Part shown: positions 1-7,946 of the stretch, piece after piece
How positions within the stretch are numbered: the stretch's first letter is position 1
Layout of the letters: every line of letters starts with the position of its first letter
NCBI GenBank assembly: GCA_016788525.1
Contig: JAEUPD010000011.1
Location: 1 to 47,200 of the forward strand
DNA length: 47,200 nt
Reading direction: 5' to 3'
Source of the DNA: Rubrivivax sp.
GTDB lineage: Bacteria > Pseudomonadota > Gammaproteobacteria > Burkholderiales > Burkholderiaceae_C
Notes under the pieces: generated by a model
The model's database searches: none
Told to the model about the DNA's origin: nothing
The model's input: the letters and a program-made list of their open reading frames with translations, nothing else
Translations under genes and position numbers: made by a program

Positions 1-173
1 CGAAGCGCAGCGCCGCGCGGGATGCGATCGGCGCCCCGGAGCGCAGCGCAGGGGTCCCGGCTTGCTGGCAAGCCGGGTAGGCCGACGGTGTATCCGTCGG
101 CCGTCATCGACGGCGGGCCCGCAGGGCCCGGCGGCGACGCCGGGCCTCGCGTCCCGCGCGGCGCTGCGCTTCG
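1..173. repeat. Compound palindrome (outer inverted repeat with nested hairpins)
   Basis: Bases 1-26 are the reverse complement of 148-173 with one mismatch (A22-T23-G against CGT, a G-T type pair). The outer arm may continue beyond the window start. Inside are three clean hairpins: 56-64/69-77 (9 bp, 4-nt loop), 80-88/94-102 (9 bp, 5-nt loop) and 127-133/138-144 (7 bp, 4-nt loop). The motif GCGCAGCGC occurs at 5-13 and 41-49 and inverted at 161-169. It lies downstream of the minus-strand nucleoside hydrolase gene. No credible gene is seen in 1-295. It could be a non-autonomous repeat, a structured RNA or a terminator-like element. Confidence 0.7.
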
Positions 174-295
174 GGCCGGACCTCTGCTCGCCGCAACCTC
201 CATGCGCGGGCGCGACCATGGCCCCAACCGCTGGATCCAGGCCGAGCCGCAGCAATGCCGCGGCGACGCCGCAACCGCGCGGCGCACCGGCGAAT

Positions 296-1420
296 TCAGG
301 GCGCACCGCGCAGGCAGGCGAAGAAGTCGCTGAAGATCGCGTCGCGCTGCACCGCGTGGGCTTCACGCATCCAAGCCCGCGCGGCGTCGGCGTGCCAGCG
401 CAGATCGGCGCCGAGGCGCGGCGTGCGCACCAGCTCGCTCGGCACCCACTCGGGCGCGAGCATCCATGCCACGTTGATGAGGTCCCAGATCACCCAGCTG
501 CAGGCGCTCGACGGCTCCAGCGCCTCGGCAGCATCGATGCCCACCAGCGGCCACAGCGGGTTGTGCGTGAACAGCTCGTGCAGGTGCGCGCCAACGGCGC
601 CGCAGCCGCGCACGTGGCGCTCCATTTCGGGCAGCGACAGCCGCAACTGCGCGCCGACGTGGTAGCCGGGCAGATACACCAGCGGCACGCCGCAATCGAA
701 CACCAGCTGCGTGGCCAGCAGGTCCTGCTCCAGGTTGAAGGCGCGGTTGACGTGCGGGGCGTGGCTCGGATAGCCCGCGGTCCACACGACGACCAGGCGG
801 CGTACCAAGCCAGGCTCGAGCAGCAGCGCGTTGGCGATGTTGGTCAGGCAGCCGATGGCCAGCACGTACAGCGGTTCGCCTGGCGGCTGCGCTGCGGCGA
901 GTTCGATCAGGCGCGCGGTGGCCGCGCTCGGCTCGGGCTCTTCGAACGAGCGCAGGTAGCGCGTGGAGCCGGCGAACACATTGCCGGCAGGCGGCCGGCC
1001 GAGCCGTTCGTACACGTGGACGATCTCGTCGAAGCTGCGCCGCATGCCCTCTTCGGGCGTGCAGAAGGAGGGCAGCTGCAGCGTGGCCGGGTCCCAGCCG
1101 CGCGCTTCCCAGAAGGCCAGCTTGTGGCTGTGCAGCCGCAGGAACTCCTGGTCTTCCGCCGAGGCGAGGGCCGGCGTGTCGCGGGCCAGGCGCGCACGCA
1201 GCGCCTCTCGCCGCCGGTATTCGAACGAGAACGGCGTCGCCAGGCAGGCCAGCACCCGCAGCCGTTCGGGCGCCAGGAGCGCCCAGGCGAGGGCGAACGG
1301 GTCGTCGATCTCGTTGGCGGCGTCGGAGTCGATCACCACCGCCGGCCGCAGGTGGCGCGCGGGCGGCGCAAGCCGCGCGAGCCGTTCGTCGCCTGCAAGC
1401 AATGGGAACCGGTTGAGCAT
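296..1420 (-). CDS. Nucleoside hydrolase family protein
   Basis: The 374-residue product resembles inosine/uridine-preferring nucleoside hydrolases, which split the N-glycosidic bond of ribonucleosides to base and ribose. The N-terminal Asp cluster, DSDAANEIDDPFALAW at residues 31-46, fits the calcium- and ribose-binding DxDxxxxxDD motif; D31, D33, D39 and D40 are the likely ligands. A later segment (LYVLAIGCLTNIANAL) matches the family's conserved G-x-x-T-N-x-A block. There is no signal peptide, so it is probably cytoplasmic. The reading frame stays open far upstream on this strand, but homology-like sequence begins only at the ATG at 1420. It is divergent from the cyclase gene, with about 125 bp between them. 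The substrate cannot be read from sequence; this is a distant branch of the family. Confidence 0.85.
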   Translation of the reverse strand: MLNRFPLLAGDERLARLAPPARHLRPAVVIDSDAANEIDDPFALAWALLAPERLRVLACLATPFSFEYRRREALRARLARDTPALASAEDQEFLRLHSHKLAFWEARGWDPATLQLPSFCTPEEGMRRSFDEIVHVYERLGRPPAGNVFAGSTRYLRSFEEPEPSAATARLIELAAAQPPGEPLYVLAIGCLTNIANALLLEPGLVRRLVVVWTAGYPSHAPHVNRAFNLEQDLLATQLVFDCGVPLVYLPGYHVGAQLRLSLPEMERHVRGCGAVGAHLHELFTHNPLWPLVGIDAAEALEPSSACSWVIWDLINVAWMLAPEWVPSELVRTPRLGADLRWHADAARAWMREAHAVQRDAIFSDFFACLRGAP

Positions 1421-1546
1421 GGCCGCAGCATACGGTGAGCCCCCGGGGCTGGCCCGCCTGCCCGCCCGAGGCCGACGTCGACCGCGCATTGCGGGGCAGG
1501 TGCCACACCGGCCGCACAATCCGGCCCACGCGTCCCCGTCGATCCC

Positions 1547-4294
1547 TTGCCAGCCCCGAACCCAGGCGTGAGTGCCGAGCCGTCGACCGCGAGCCTGTTC
1601 CGCACCTTCCTGTTCACAGACATCGAAGGCAGCACGCGCCTTTGGGAACACGAACCCGCGCGCATGCGCGCCGCGCTGGAGCGGCATGACGAGCTGAGCC
1701 GCGCCGCCGTGCGCGCGGCCGGCGGCGAGCTGGTCAAGACCACCGGCGACGGCGTGCACGCCGCCTTTGAACAACCCCACGCGGCCGTGGCCGCCGCGCT
1801 GGCGCTGCAGCAGGCGATGGCCGCGCCGGTGGCCGAAGGGCAGCTGGCGCTGAAGGTGCGCTGCGGCGTGCACTGCGGCGAATGCGAAGCGCGCGACGGC
1901 GACTACTACGGCCCGGTGCTCAACCGCGCCGCGCGCGTGATGGGCGCCGCGCACGGCGGCCAGACGCTGGTGACGCAGGCGGTGGCCGAACGCGCTGCCA
2001 ACCACCTGCCGGCCGGCACGACGCTGCTGGACCTGGGCACCGTGCGCCTGCGCGACCTGGCCAGCCCCGAGCGCGTGCACCAGCTCCTGCACCCGGCGCT
2101 GCGGGCGCAGTTCCCGCCGCTGCGATCGCTCGAGGCCACGCCCAACAACCTGACGCAGCAGCTCAACAGCTTCGTCGGCCGCGAGCGCGAGCTGGCCGAG
2201 GTGCGGCAGCTGCTCGCCAGGACCCGGCTGCTCACGCTGCTGGGCATGGGCGGCATCGGCAAGAGCCGGCTGTCGGTGCAGCTGGGCGCCGAGCTGCTGG
2301 ACGAATACCCCGATGGCGTGTGGCTGGTCGAACTCGCGCCGCTGGCCGACCCGCTGCTCGTGCCGCAGGCGCTGGCCAGCGTGCTGGGCGTGAAGGAAGA
2401 GCGCGGCGCAGGCGTCACCGAGGCGCTGCTGACCTACGTGCGCGACAAGTCGTTGCTGGTCATCCTGGACAACTGCGAGCACGTGGTGCACGCCTGTGCC
2501 GACCTCGCCAAGCGGCTGTTGCAGGCCAGCCCGGGCGTGCGGATGCTCACCTCCAGCCGCGACGTGCTGCAGGTGGCCGGCGAAACGGTCTACCAGGTGC
2601 CCACGCTGGGCGTGCCCGCCGCCGACGAGGACGGCGCCGACACCGTGCCGCCTGTTCGCACTGGCGGCGAAGGCCGCGCGGCCACCGTGCCGCGCCGCCC
2701 GGCCCGGCCGGGCCTCGTCAACGAGCTCGGCCGCCACGCGGCCGTGCAGCTCTTCCTCGACCGCGCCGGCGCGGTACAGCCGAGCTTCAGGCTCGATCCC
2801 GACAACGCCGCGGCCGTGGCCTCCATCTGCCGGCGGCTGGACGGCATTCCGCTGGCACTGGAGCTGGCCGCGGCGCGCACGCGCGCGCTGTCGGTCCAGG
2901 TGATCGCCGAGCGTCTGAAAGACCGCTTCCGGCTGCTGGTGAGCGGCGACCAGACCGTGCTGCCGCGCCAGCGCACGCTGCGCGCGCTGATCGACTGGAG
3001 CTTCGAGCTGCTGAGCGAACCCGAGCGCACGCTGTTCCGCCGGCTGGCGGTGTTTGCGGGCGGTTGGACGCTCGAGTCGGCGGAGAGGGTCTGTGCGGGT
3101 GAAGGCCTCGACGAAGCGGACGTGCTCGACCTGCTGGCGCAGCTGGTGCAGAAGTCGCTGGTGGTGATGGAGCGCGAAGGCGCCCGCTACCGCATGCTGG
3201 AGACGGTGCGCGCCTACGCGGCGGAGAAGCTCGCCGACGCAGGCGACGAGGCCGCGGCGCGGAGGAGGCACGTCAGCCACTACGTCGATTTCGCCGACCG
3301 CATGCGCGGCAAGCTCGCCGGGCCGGAGCAGGCCGGTGGCCTGGCCGAGCTGGACCTCGAGCGTGACAACCTGCTGGCGGCACATGCGTGGTGCGGCACC
3401 GACGCCGAGTGCCTGGAACCCGGGTTGCGGCTGGTGTTCCTGCTGAAGATCTACTGGCACGCCCGCGGGCTGCTCAGTCTGGGGCTGCGTGTGACCGTGG
3501 AGGCACTGGGCCGCACGCGGCCGGATCAGCGCGACTTCCTGCGCTGCCGGGCGCTGTGTGATGCAGGGCAGCTGGCTTACTACATGGGCCGCCACGTCGA
3601 TGCCCGCGCCTTCCTGGAGGAGAGCCACGCTATCGCTCTCGAACTCGGCAACAAGGAGCGCCTGTCGGCGCTGCTTGCTCCCTTGGGAATGCTGCAGGCG
3701 ACAGCCGGAGACCACGCTCAGGCGATCGCGACATTTGAGTCTGCTGTTGCAGTATCGGAGGAACTCGGTCACCGTCGACAAGCAGCGGTGGCCTTGAACT
3801 CGCTGGCTCAGCTCCACCGAGCGTCCGGCAATCTCCCAACAGCCGAAGCTCTGTACCAGAGAGTCTTGGGCCTGCTGCAAGAGCTCGGGGACAGTGAGAG
3901 CATTGCGATCGCACTGCTGAACCTTGCAATGCTGGCCATCACCGCGGGCGACGATCAGCCGGCAAGGAGCCGCTTGTCGCGAGTCCTTGCCATCGAACGA
4001 GAGATCAACTCCAAGCCGGTCTACAAGAGTCTGCTGGAGGTGGCGGCTGGGTTCTGTGCCACCAACAACGATCCGGGCGGCTGCGCATACCTCTTTGGCT
4101 CCGCCGAGGAGATCGGGGCCAAGACCGGCCTGCAACGTGAGCGAGAGGACGACGAGTTCCTTCGGCCACTTGTCGAGCGCGCTCGTTGTGACCTAGGAAG
4201 TGCTGGCTTCGAGGTGCAGACTGCCGCCGGCCGGCGGGCACCGGAACTGGAAGTCAGGGAACTCTTGGCTCGGGTCGTTCGCTTGGCCAAGTAG
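1547..4294 (+). CDS. Class III adenylate/guanylate cyclase-domain, NTPase and TPR regulator
   Basis: This 915-residue protein has three parts. Residues 20-175 are a class III cyclase catalytic domain with metal Asp residues in FTDIEGSTRLWE (D25) and TTGDGV (D68), and the Asn/Arg pair in VLNRAAR (N126, R130). Residues 205-520 are an AP/STAND-type ATPase with P-loop GMGGIGKS near 233-240 and Walker B LLVILDNCEHV near 303. A helical, TPR-like region follows from about 590 to the end. The architecture is that of predicted signal-transducing ATPases; the ligand is unknown. The start is uncertain: TTG at 1547 or GTG at 1568, both without a good ribosome site. A Pro/Arg/Gly-rich stretch near residues 365-385 looks like an insertion. 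The last 700 bp are clearly less GC-rich than the front. It converges on the lipoprotein gene with 2 bp between stops. Confidence 0.88.
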   Translation: MPAPNPGVSAEPSTASLFRTFLFTDIEGSTRLWEHEPARMRAALERHDELSRAAVRAAGGELVKTTGDGVHAAFEQPHAAVAAALALQQAMAAPVAEGQLALKVRCGVHCGECEARDGDYYGPVLNRAARVMGAAHGGQTLVTQAVAERAANHLPAGTTLLDLGTVRLRDLASPERVHQLLHPALRAQFPPLRSLEATPNNLTQQLNSFVGRERELAEVRQLLARTRLLTLLGMGGIGKSRLSVQLGAELLDEYPDGVWLVELAPLADPLLVPQALASVLGVKEERGAGVTEALLTYVRDKSLLVILDNCEHVVHACADLAKRLLQASPGVRMLTSSRDVLQVAGETVYQVPTLGVPAADEDGADTVPPVRTGGEGRAATVPRRPARPGLVNELGRHAAVQLFLDRAGAVQPSFRLDPDNAAAVASICRRLDGIPLALELAAARTRALSVQVIAERLKDRFRLLVSGDQTVLPRQRTLRALIDWSFELLSEPERTLFRRLAVFAGGWTLESAERVCAGEGLDEADVLDLLAQLVQKSLVVMEREGARYRMLETVRAYAAEKLADAGDEAAARRRHVSHYVDFADRMRGKLAGPEQAGGLAELDLERDNLLAAHAWCGTDAECLEPGLRLVFLLKIYWHARGLLSLGLRVTVEALGRTRPDQRDFLRCRALCDAGQLAYYMGRHVDARAFLEESHAIALELGNKERLSALLAPLGMLQATAGDHAQAIATFESAVAVSEELGHRRQAAVALNSLAQLHRASGNLPTAEALYQRVLGLLQELGDSESIAIALLNLAMLAITAGDDQPARSRLSRVLAIEREINSKPVYKSLLEVAAGFCATNNDPGGCAYLFGSAEEIGAKTGLQREREDDEFLRPLVERARCDLGSAGFEVQTAAGRRAPELEVRELLARVVRLAK

Positions 4295-4296
4295 CC

Positions 4297-4809
4297 TCAT
4301 TCCATCCCGAAAATGCTCGGATCCGACTCCACCGGCTTGCCCGAAGGATCCACCGCCCGGATGTTGTACCGGTAGATTCCCACCACCGCCTTGTCGGTGA
4401 AGCGGCAGCTGAACTCCGAGCGGTCCTTGTCGTTGATCTGGCAGCTCAGCGCCGCACGCCCCTCGCGGCTGATGCGTGGGTTGGGGTCCTTGAAGACCTT
4501 CGGGTCGGGCTTGACGGGGTTGCCCTGGCCGTCCACCACCACGCCGAGGATCTCGATGCCGTTCTCGGCGGCGAAGCGGTGGCCCGCCGGCAGGCGCCAG
4601 GTCATCGGCTTGGCGTTCGGGCCCCTGCCCAGTTCCTTCATGCTCACCACGATGGGCTCGGGCGCCACCGAGATGAAGCCGCTGCGCACGGTGAGCACCG
4701 GGTTGGTGTGCAGTTCGTTGGCCAGCTGGTCGCTCACGCGTTCGCGCGCCAGCTGGCTGCAGGCGCCCAGCGCGGCGGCGGCGGTCAGGGCCAGGACGAG
4801 TTTCTTCAT
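4297..4809 (-). CDS. Putative lipoprotein, unknown function
   Basis: The 170-residue product starts with a textbook lipoprotein signal: MKK, a hydrophobic run, then lipobox LGAC with Cys17 as the lipidation site. The mature part is polar and includes two further Cys residues (in ALSCQIND and FSCRFTD) that could form a disulfide. The segment VVGIYRYNIRAV suggests a beta-sandwich, but I do not recognise the family. The ATG at 4809 is preceded on its strand by GGAGGACAACCC, a strong ribosome site. The next residue after the lipobox Cys is Ser, consistent with outer-membrane sorting. Confidence 0.8.
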   Translation of the reverse strand: MKKLVLALTAAAALGACSQLARERVSDQLANELHTNPVLTVRSGFISVAPEPIVVSMKELGRGPNAKPMTWRLPAGHRFAAENGIEILGVVVDGQGNPVKPDPKVFKDPNPRISREGRAALSCQINDKDRSEFSCRFTDKAVVGIYRYNIRAVDPSGKPVESDPSIFGME

Positions 4810-4884
4810 GATGGGTTGTCCTCCGGTTGCAACGGCGCCGATGATGCCCTGAGCGCATGCGGTCGGGCAATCGCGGCGCGCACG

Positions 4885-4940
4885 GCCATCAGCCCCCGAG
4901 GGGGCTCGCGGCGCGGGCCGGTGGGTGGGCCCGGCCTGCG
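4885..4940 (-). repeat. Stop-abutting GC hairpin repeat (copy 1, diverged)
   Basis: Directly after the TAG of the TetR gene, read on the minus strand, the sequence runs GGGCCCACCCACCGG and then reaches a hairpin, AGCCCCC/GGGGGCT, at 4891-4906. Its layout (GGGCCCACCC, then a GCCCCCT/GGGGGC hairpin) resembles the repeat at 11004 and more weakly the one at 34800. There is no U-tract, so it would be a factor-assisted terminator or a REP-like element. Confidence 0.45.
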
Positions 4941-5597
4941 CTACACGTATGCCGCGGCCAGCCCCTGCAAATGCTCCCGCGATCCCTCGTCCAGATGAGG
5001 CAGCAGCAGGGCCAGCGCGTGATACGCCCCGCGCCCCAGCGCCGCGGCGGCGTTCTCGGGCTCCAGCGCGTGCCGCGGGTCGCGCACGTATTCGTAGCTC
5101 AGCCAGTACGTCAACACCACCACCATGGCGGTGGCCATCGGGGCGGCGGCTTCACCGGTGAGCTGCGCGGCACCGCTGCGCGACAGGCCGTCGAGCAGCG
5201 CGCGCATCGCGCGGCCCTTGCGCGCCAGCACCTCCTGGAAATGCGTCTCCAGGCGGCGGTTCTTGCTCAGCAGGTCGTTGAGGTCGCGGTACAGGAAGCG
5301 GTACTTCCAGATCAGCTCGAACAGCACGTGCATGAGCAGCCACGCGTCCTCGACGTTCTCGACGCCGTCGGCCCCTTCCAGCACCTCGGCCAGCCCGCGC
5401 TCGTAGCGGTCGAACAGGCCGTTGATCAGCTGGTCTTTCGCCGGGTAGTGGTAATACAGGTTGCCCGGGCTGATGTTCATCTCGGCCGAGATGAGCGTGG
5501 TGCTGACGTTGGGCTCGCCGAAGCGATTGAAGAGTTCCAGCGTCACCTCGAGGATGCGCTCGGCGGTGCGGCGCGGCGGCTTCTTGGGCTGGGCCAT
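4941..5597 (-). CDS. TetR/AcrR-family transcriptional regulator
   Basis: The 218-residue protein has an N-terminal helix-turn-helix in the TetR arrangement: TAERILEVTLELFNRFG, then ISAEMNISPGNLYYHYPAKDQL at residues 39-60, which is the typical recognition helix followed by YYHYPxKxxL. The rest is the helical ligand-binding and dimerisation part, with HVLFELIWKYRFLYRDLNDLL typical of the subgroup carrying a TetR C-terminal domain near acyl-CoA or fatty-acid genes. The ATG at 5597 gives a normal-length protein. It stands alone, with no obvious divergent target within 350 bp, so its regulon is unknown. Confidence 0.88.
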   Translation of the reverse strand: MAQPKKPPRRTAERILEVTLELFNRFGEPNVSTTLISAEMNISPGNLYYHYPAKDQLINGLFDRYERGLAEVLEGADGVENVEDAWLLMHVLFELIWKYRFLYRDLNDLLSKNRRLETHFQEVLARKGRAMRALLDGLSRSGAAQLTGEAAAPMATAMVVVLTYWLSYEYVRDPRHALEPENAAAALGRGAYHALALLLPHLDEGSREHLQGLAAAYV

Positions 5598-5970
5598 GGC
5601 GGGCGCATTCTGGCACCGGCAGCGCTTGGCCCTGCCCTCGGCGCGCGCGCCTTGGCCGCCCGGCCGATCAGTCGTCGGCCGGCGTGAAGCGGCCCGGAGG
5701 ATGGGCCAGCGCAGGCCGCGGCCCCTGCACGCTGAAGGCAGCCGGCGCCTTCGGCATGCCGGCGATGGAGGCGGCCGCGACGCCTGGCGCTGCTTCGGCC
5801 GCGGCGCGGTCGCACTGCAAGTGCGCCGGCTCGTCGCCGCTCAGCCGGCAGCGGCCCTCGCCGCCCCTGGTAGGCTCGCGGGGCCAGGGGTCGAACCCGC
5901 ACCATCGGCATCCACCGCCCGACCTCGAGAGGCGCTTCGAACACCGGCCCTTCGCCCGAGGAACCCTGCC
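5598..5970. other. 373-bp gap, no supported gene
   Basis: A minus-strand frame ending at 5668 is open back through this gap and has coding-like third-position GC, but its only in-frame starts are TTG at 5820 (50 residues) and ATG at 5757 (29 residues), with no ribosome site. I see no family resemblance. The stretch at 5866-5905 looks a little like a tRNA 3' half on the minus strand (GGTTCGA, ending CCTACCA), but the T-stem does not pair. I leave this region unannotated. Confidence 0.4.
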
Positions 5971-6873
5971 ATGCAAGGCTGTGCCTACATCGACGAGCAG
6001 TTCGTCGCCCCCGAGGACGCGAAGATCTCGATCTTCGACTGGGGCTTCCTGCACTCCGACGCCACCTACGACGTGGCGCATGTCTGGCAAGGCCGCTTCT
6101 TCCGGCTGGACGACCACCTCGATCGATTTGGAGCCAGCTGCCGCGCGCTGCGCCTGGACCCGGGGGTGAGCCGCCAGCGCATGCGCGAGGTGATGCACGA
6201 ATGCGTGCGCCGCGCCGGCCTGACCGATGCCTACGTCGAGCTGCTGTGCACGCGCGGGCAGCCGGCACCCGGCTCGCGCGACCCGCGCACCTGCACCAAC
6301 CGTTTCATGGCCTTCGCGATCCCGTTCGTGTGGATCGCCGACCCGGCCCGGCAGCGCCGCGGCATCGATCTGGTCGTCGGCACGCCGCAGCGCATTCCCG
6401 CTTCCAGCGTGGACCCGCGGGTGAAGAACTACCACTGGCTCGACTTCGTCACCGGCCTGTTCGAGGCCTACGAGCGAGGCGCCGAGACCGTGGTGCTCAC
6501 CGACGGGGCGGGCGCGGTGACCGAGGGCCCCGGCTTCAACGTCTTCGCGGTGTTCGGCGCTCGCACCGTGGTGACGCCCGAGCGTGGCGTGCTCGAGGGC
6601 ATCTCGCGCCGCACCGTCATCGAACTGGTGCAGGCCGCAGGCCTCGAGATGCAGGTGCGTCGCCTCGGCGTGGAGGAACTCCGGCGCGCCGACGAGGTGT
6701 TCCTCAGCAGCACCGGCGGCGGCGTGATCCCCATCGCCACGCTGGACGGCGTGGCGGTGGGCGGCCGCGAGCGCGGCCGGTTCGGCCCGGTGAGCGAGCG
6801 GTTGCAGGCCGCGTACTGGGCACTGCACGACGACCCGCGGCACACCGAGCCGGTGCGCATGACCGCTGCCTGA
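5971..6873 (+). CDS. Class IV (fold-type IV PLP) aminotransferase
   Basis: The 300-residue product belongs to the branched-chain/D-amino-acid aminotransferase fold. The segment IFDWGFLHSDATYDVAHVW (residues 21-39) is the usual early block, and R45, H49 and R52 follow in RLDDHLDRF. The PLP Lys is K152 in VDPRVKNYHWLDF. Cofactor-phosphate contacts fit TEGPGFNVF and the late STGGGVIPI. The VKNYHW form of the lysine motif is closer to the D-alanine/(R)-amine transaminase side than to IlvE, but the substrate is not settled. The ATG at 5971 has a GAGGA ribosome site 8 bp upstream. It ends 107 bp before the ABC ATPase gene, which has its own promoter-like sequence, so co-transcription is not certain. 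Confidence 0.85.
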   Translation: MQGCAYIDEQFVAPEDAKISIFDWGFLHSDATYDVAHVWQGRFFRLDDHLDRFGASCRALRLDPGVSRQRMREVMHECVRRAGLTDAYVELLCTRGQPAPGSRDPRTCTNRFMAFAIPFVWIADPARQRRGIDLVVGTPQRIPASSVDPRVKNYHWLDFVTGLFEAYERGAETVVLTDGAGAVTEGPGFNVFAVFGARTVVTPERGVLEGISRRTVIELVQAAGLEMQVRRLGVEELRRADEVFLSSTGGGVIPIATLDGVAVGGRERGRFGPVSERLQAAYWALHDDPRHTEPVRMTAA

Positions 6874-6964
6874 CGCCCCCTAGGACGCGCGGCCGGCGCG
6901 CGGCCGCAGCGCCGCGTGCGCGGTGTGCATGGCACCTTCGCCCAGGTGCACGGCCGGGCGCTGC

Positions 6965-6970
6965 CTACAA
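6965..6970 (+). promoter_or_regulatory. Candidate -10 element
   Basis: TACAAT lies 10 bp upstream of the ABC ATPase start codon, implying a very short or absent 5' leader. No convincing -35 is seen 16-18 bp upstream. The same arrangement occurs before hrcA, mutM and the small membrane protein gene at 41073. Confidence 0.4.
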
Positions 6971-6980
6971 TCCGCGCCCC

Positions 6981-7946
6981 ATGCCCGTGCCACCCCGCCC
7001 GCCCGCCGTCCGCTTCGAGGCAGTCACCAAGGTCTACAGCGGCGCGCGCGGCACGGTGCGCGCGCTCGGCGGCGTGAGCTTCGACATCGACGAGGGCGAG
7101 TTCTTCGGCCTGCTGGGCCCCAACGGCGCGGGCAAGACGACGCTGATCTCGGTGCTGGCCGGCCTCACGCGCGCCACCAGCGGGCGCGCCACGGTGATGG
7201 GGCACGACGTCGTCACCGACTTCGCCACCGCCCGCAAGGCGCTGGGCATCGTGCCGCAGGAGCTGGTGTTCGACCCCTTCTTCAGCGTGCGCGAGACGCT
7301 GCGCATCCAGGGGGGCTATTTCGGCGTGAAGAACAACGACGCCTGGATCGACGAGCTGCTGGCCAACCTGGGCCTGGCCGACAAGGCCAACGCCAACATG
7401 CGGCAACTGTCCGGCGGCATGAAGCGCCGCGTGCTGGTGGCGCAGGCGCTGGTGCACAAGCCGCCGGTGATCGTGCTGGACGAACCGACCGCCGGCGTCG
7501 ACGTGGAGCTGCGCCAGACGCTGTGGAGCTTCATTGCGCGCCTGAATCGCGAGGGCCACACGGTGCTCTTGACCACGCACTACCTCGAAGAGGCCGAGGC
7601 GCTTTGCGGCCGCATCGCGATGCTCAAGCAAGGCCAGGTCGTGGCGCTGGACAAGACCAGCGCGCTCCTGGCCGGCACCGCGCACCAGATGATGCGCTTC
7701 AAGACCGACGACGCGCTGCCCGCCGCCGTGGCGCCGCGCGCGCGCGTCACGGGCCGCATCGCGCAGGTGGCTGCGCACGACCCCGTCGAGGTGGAAGCGA
7801 CACTTGCCGCGCTGCGTGAAGCGAACGTTCGCGTCGAAGACCTGGAGATCGGCCGCGCCGACCTGGAGGACGTGTTCCTGCAGATCATGCAGGGCGGCCC
7901 GGGCGCACGCGTCGCGGCGGCGCTGGATGCCGGTGGCGGCCGCTGA
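6981..7946 (+). CDS. ABC-2 type transporter ATP-binding subunit
   Basis: This 321-residue ATPase has all ABC motifs: Walker A GPNGAGKTT (46-54), Q-loop IVPQELVF, signature LSGGMKRR, Walker B VIVLDEPTAGVD and switch His in TTHYLEEAE. The C-terminal 80 residues (from about 240) form the extra domain common in YadG/DrrA-like export ATPases. It should pair with the ABC-2 permease at 10185-11003. That permease lies 2.2 kb away behind a DUF3422 gene and an opposite-strand ankyrin gene; the two are adjacent in many bacteria. The substrate is unknown. Its last codons overlap the DUF3422 start by 20 bp. Confidence 0.92.
   Translation: MPVPPRPPAVRFEAVTKVYSGARGTVRALGGVSFDIDEGEFFGLLGPNGAGKTTLISVLAGLTRATSGRATVMGHDVVTDFATARKALGIVPQELVFDPFFSVRETLRIQGGYFGVKNNDAWIDELLANLGLADKANANMRQLSGGMKRRVLVAQALVHKPPVIVLDEPTAGVDVELRQTLWSFIARLNREGHTVLLTTHYLEEAEALCGRIAMLKQGQVVALDKTSALLAGTAHQMMRFKTDDALPAAVAPRARVTGRIAQVAAHDPVEVEATLAALREANVRVEDLEIGRADLEDVFLQIMQGGPGARVAAALDAGGGR

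Noticed and set aside
1421-4135. Very long minus-strand open frame (1279 codons from 4135) upstream of the nucleoside hydrolase start
   Set aside because: It is the shadow of the cyclase-ATPase gene in a GC-rich genome; composition is His/Gln/Arg-rich and no motif is seen upstream of 1420.
5668-5820. Minus-strand ORF ending at 5668
   Set aside because: Only a TTG or late ATG start, no ribosome site, no family; kept only as a remark on the gap.
5866-5905. tRNA-3'-half-like sequence on the minus strand
   Set aside because: The T-stem does not pair and no 5' half is present.
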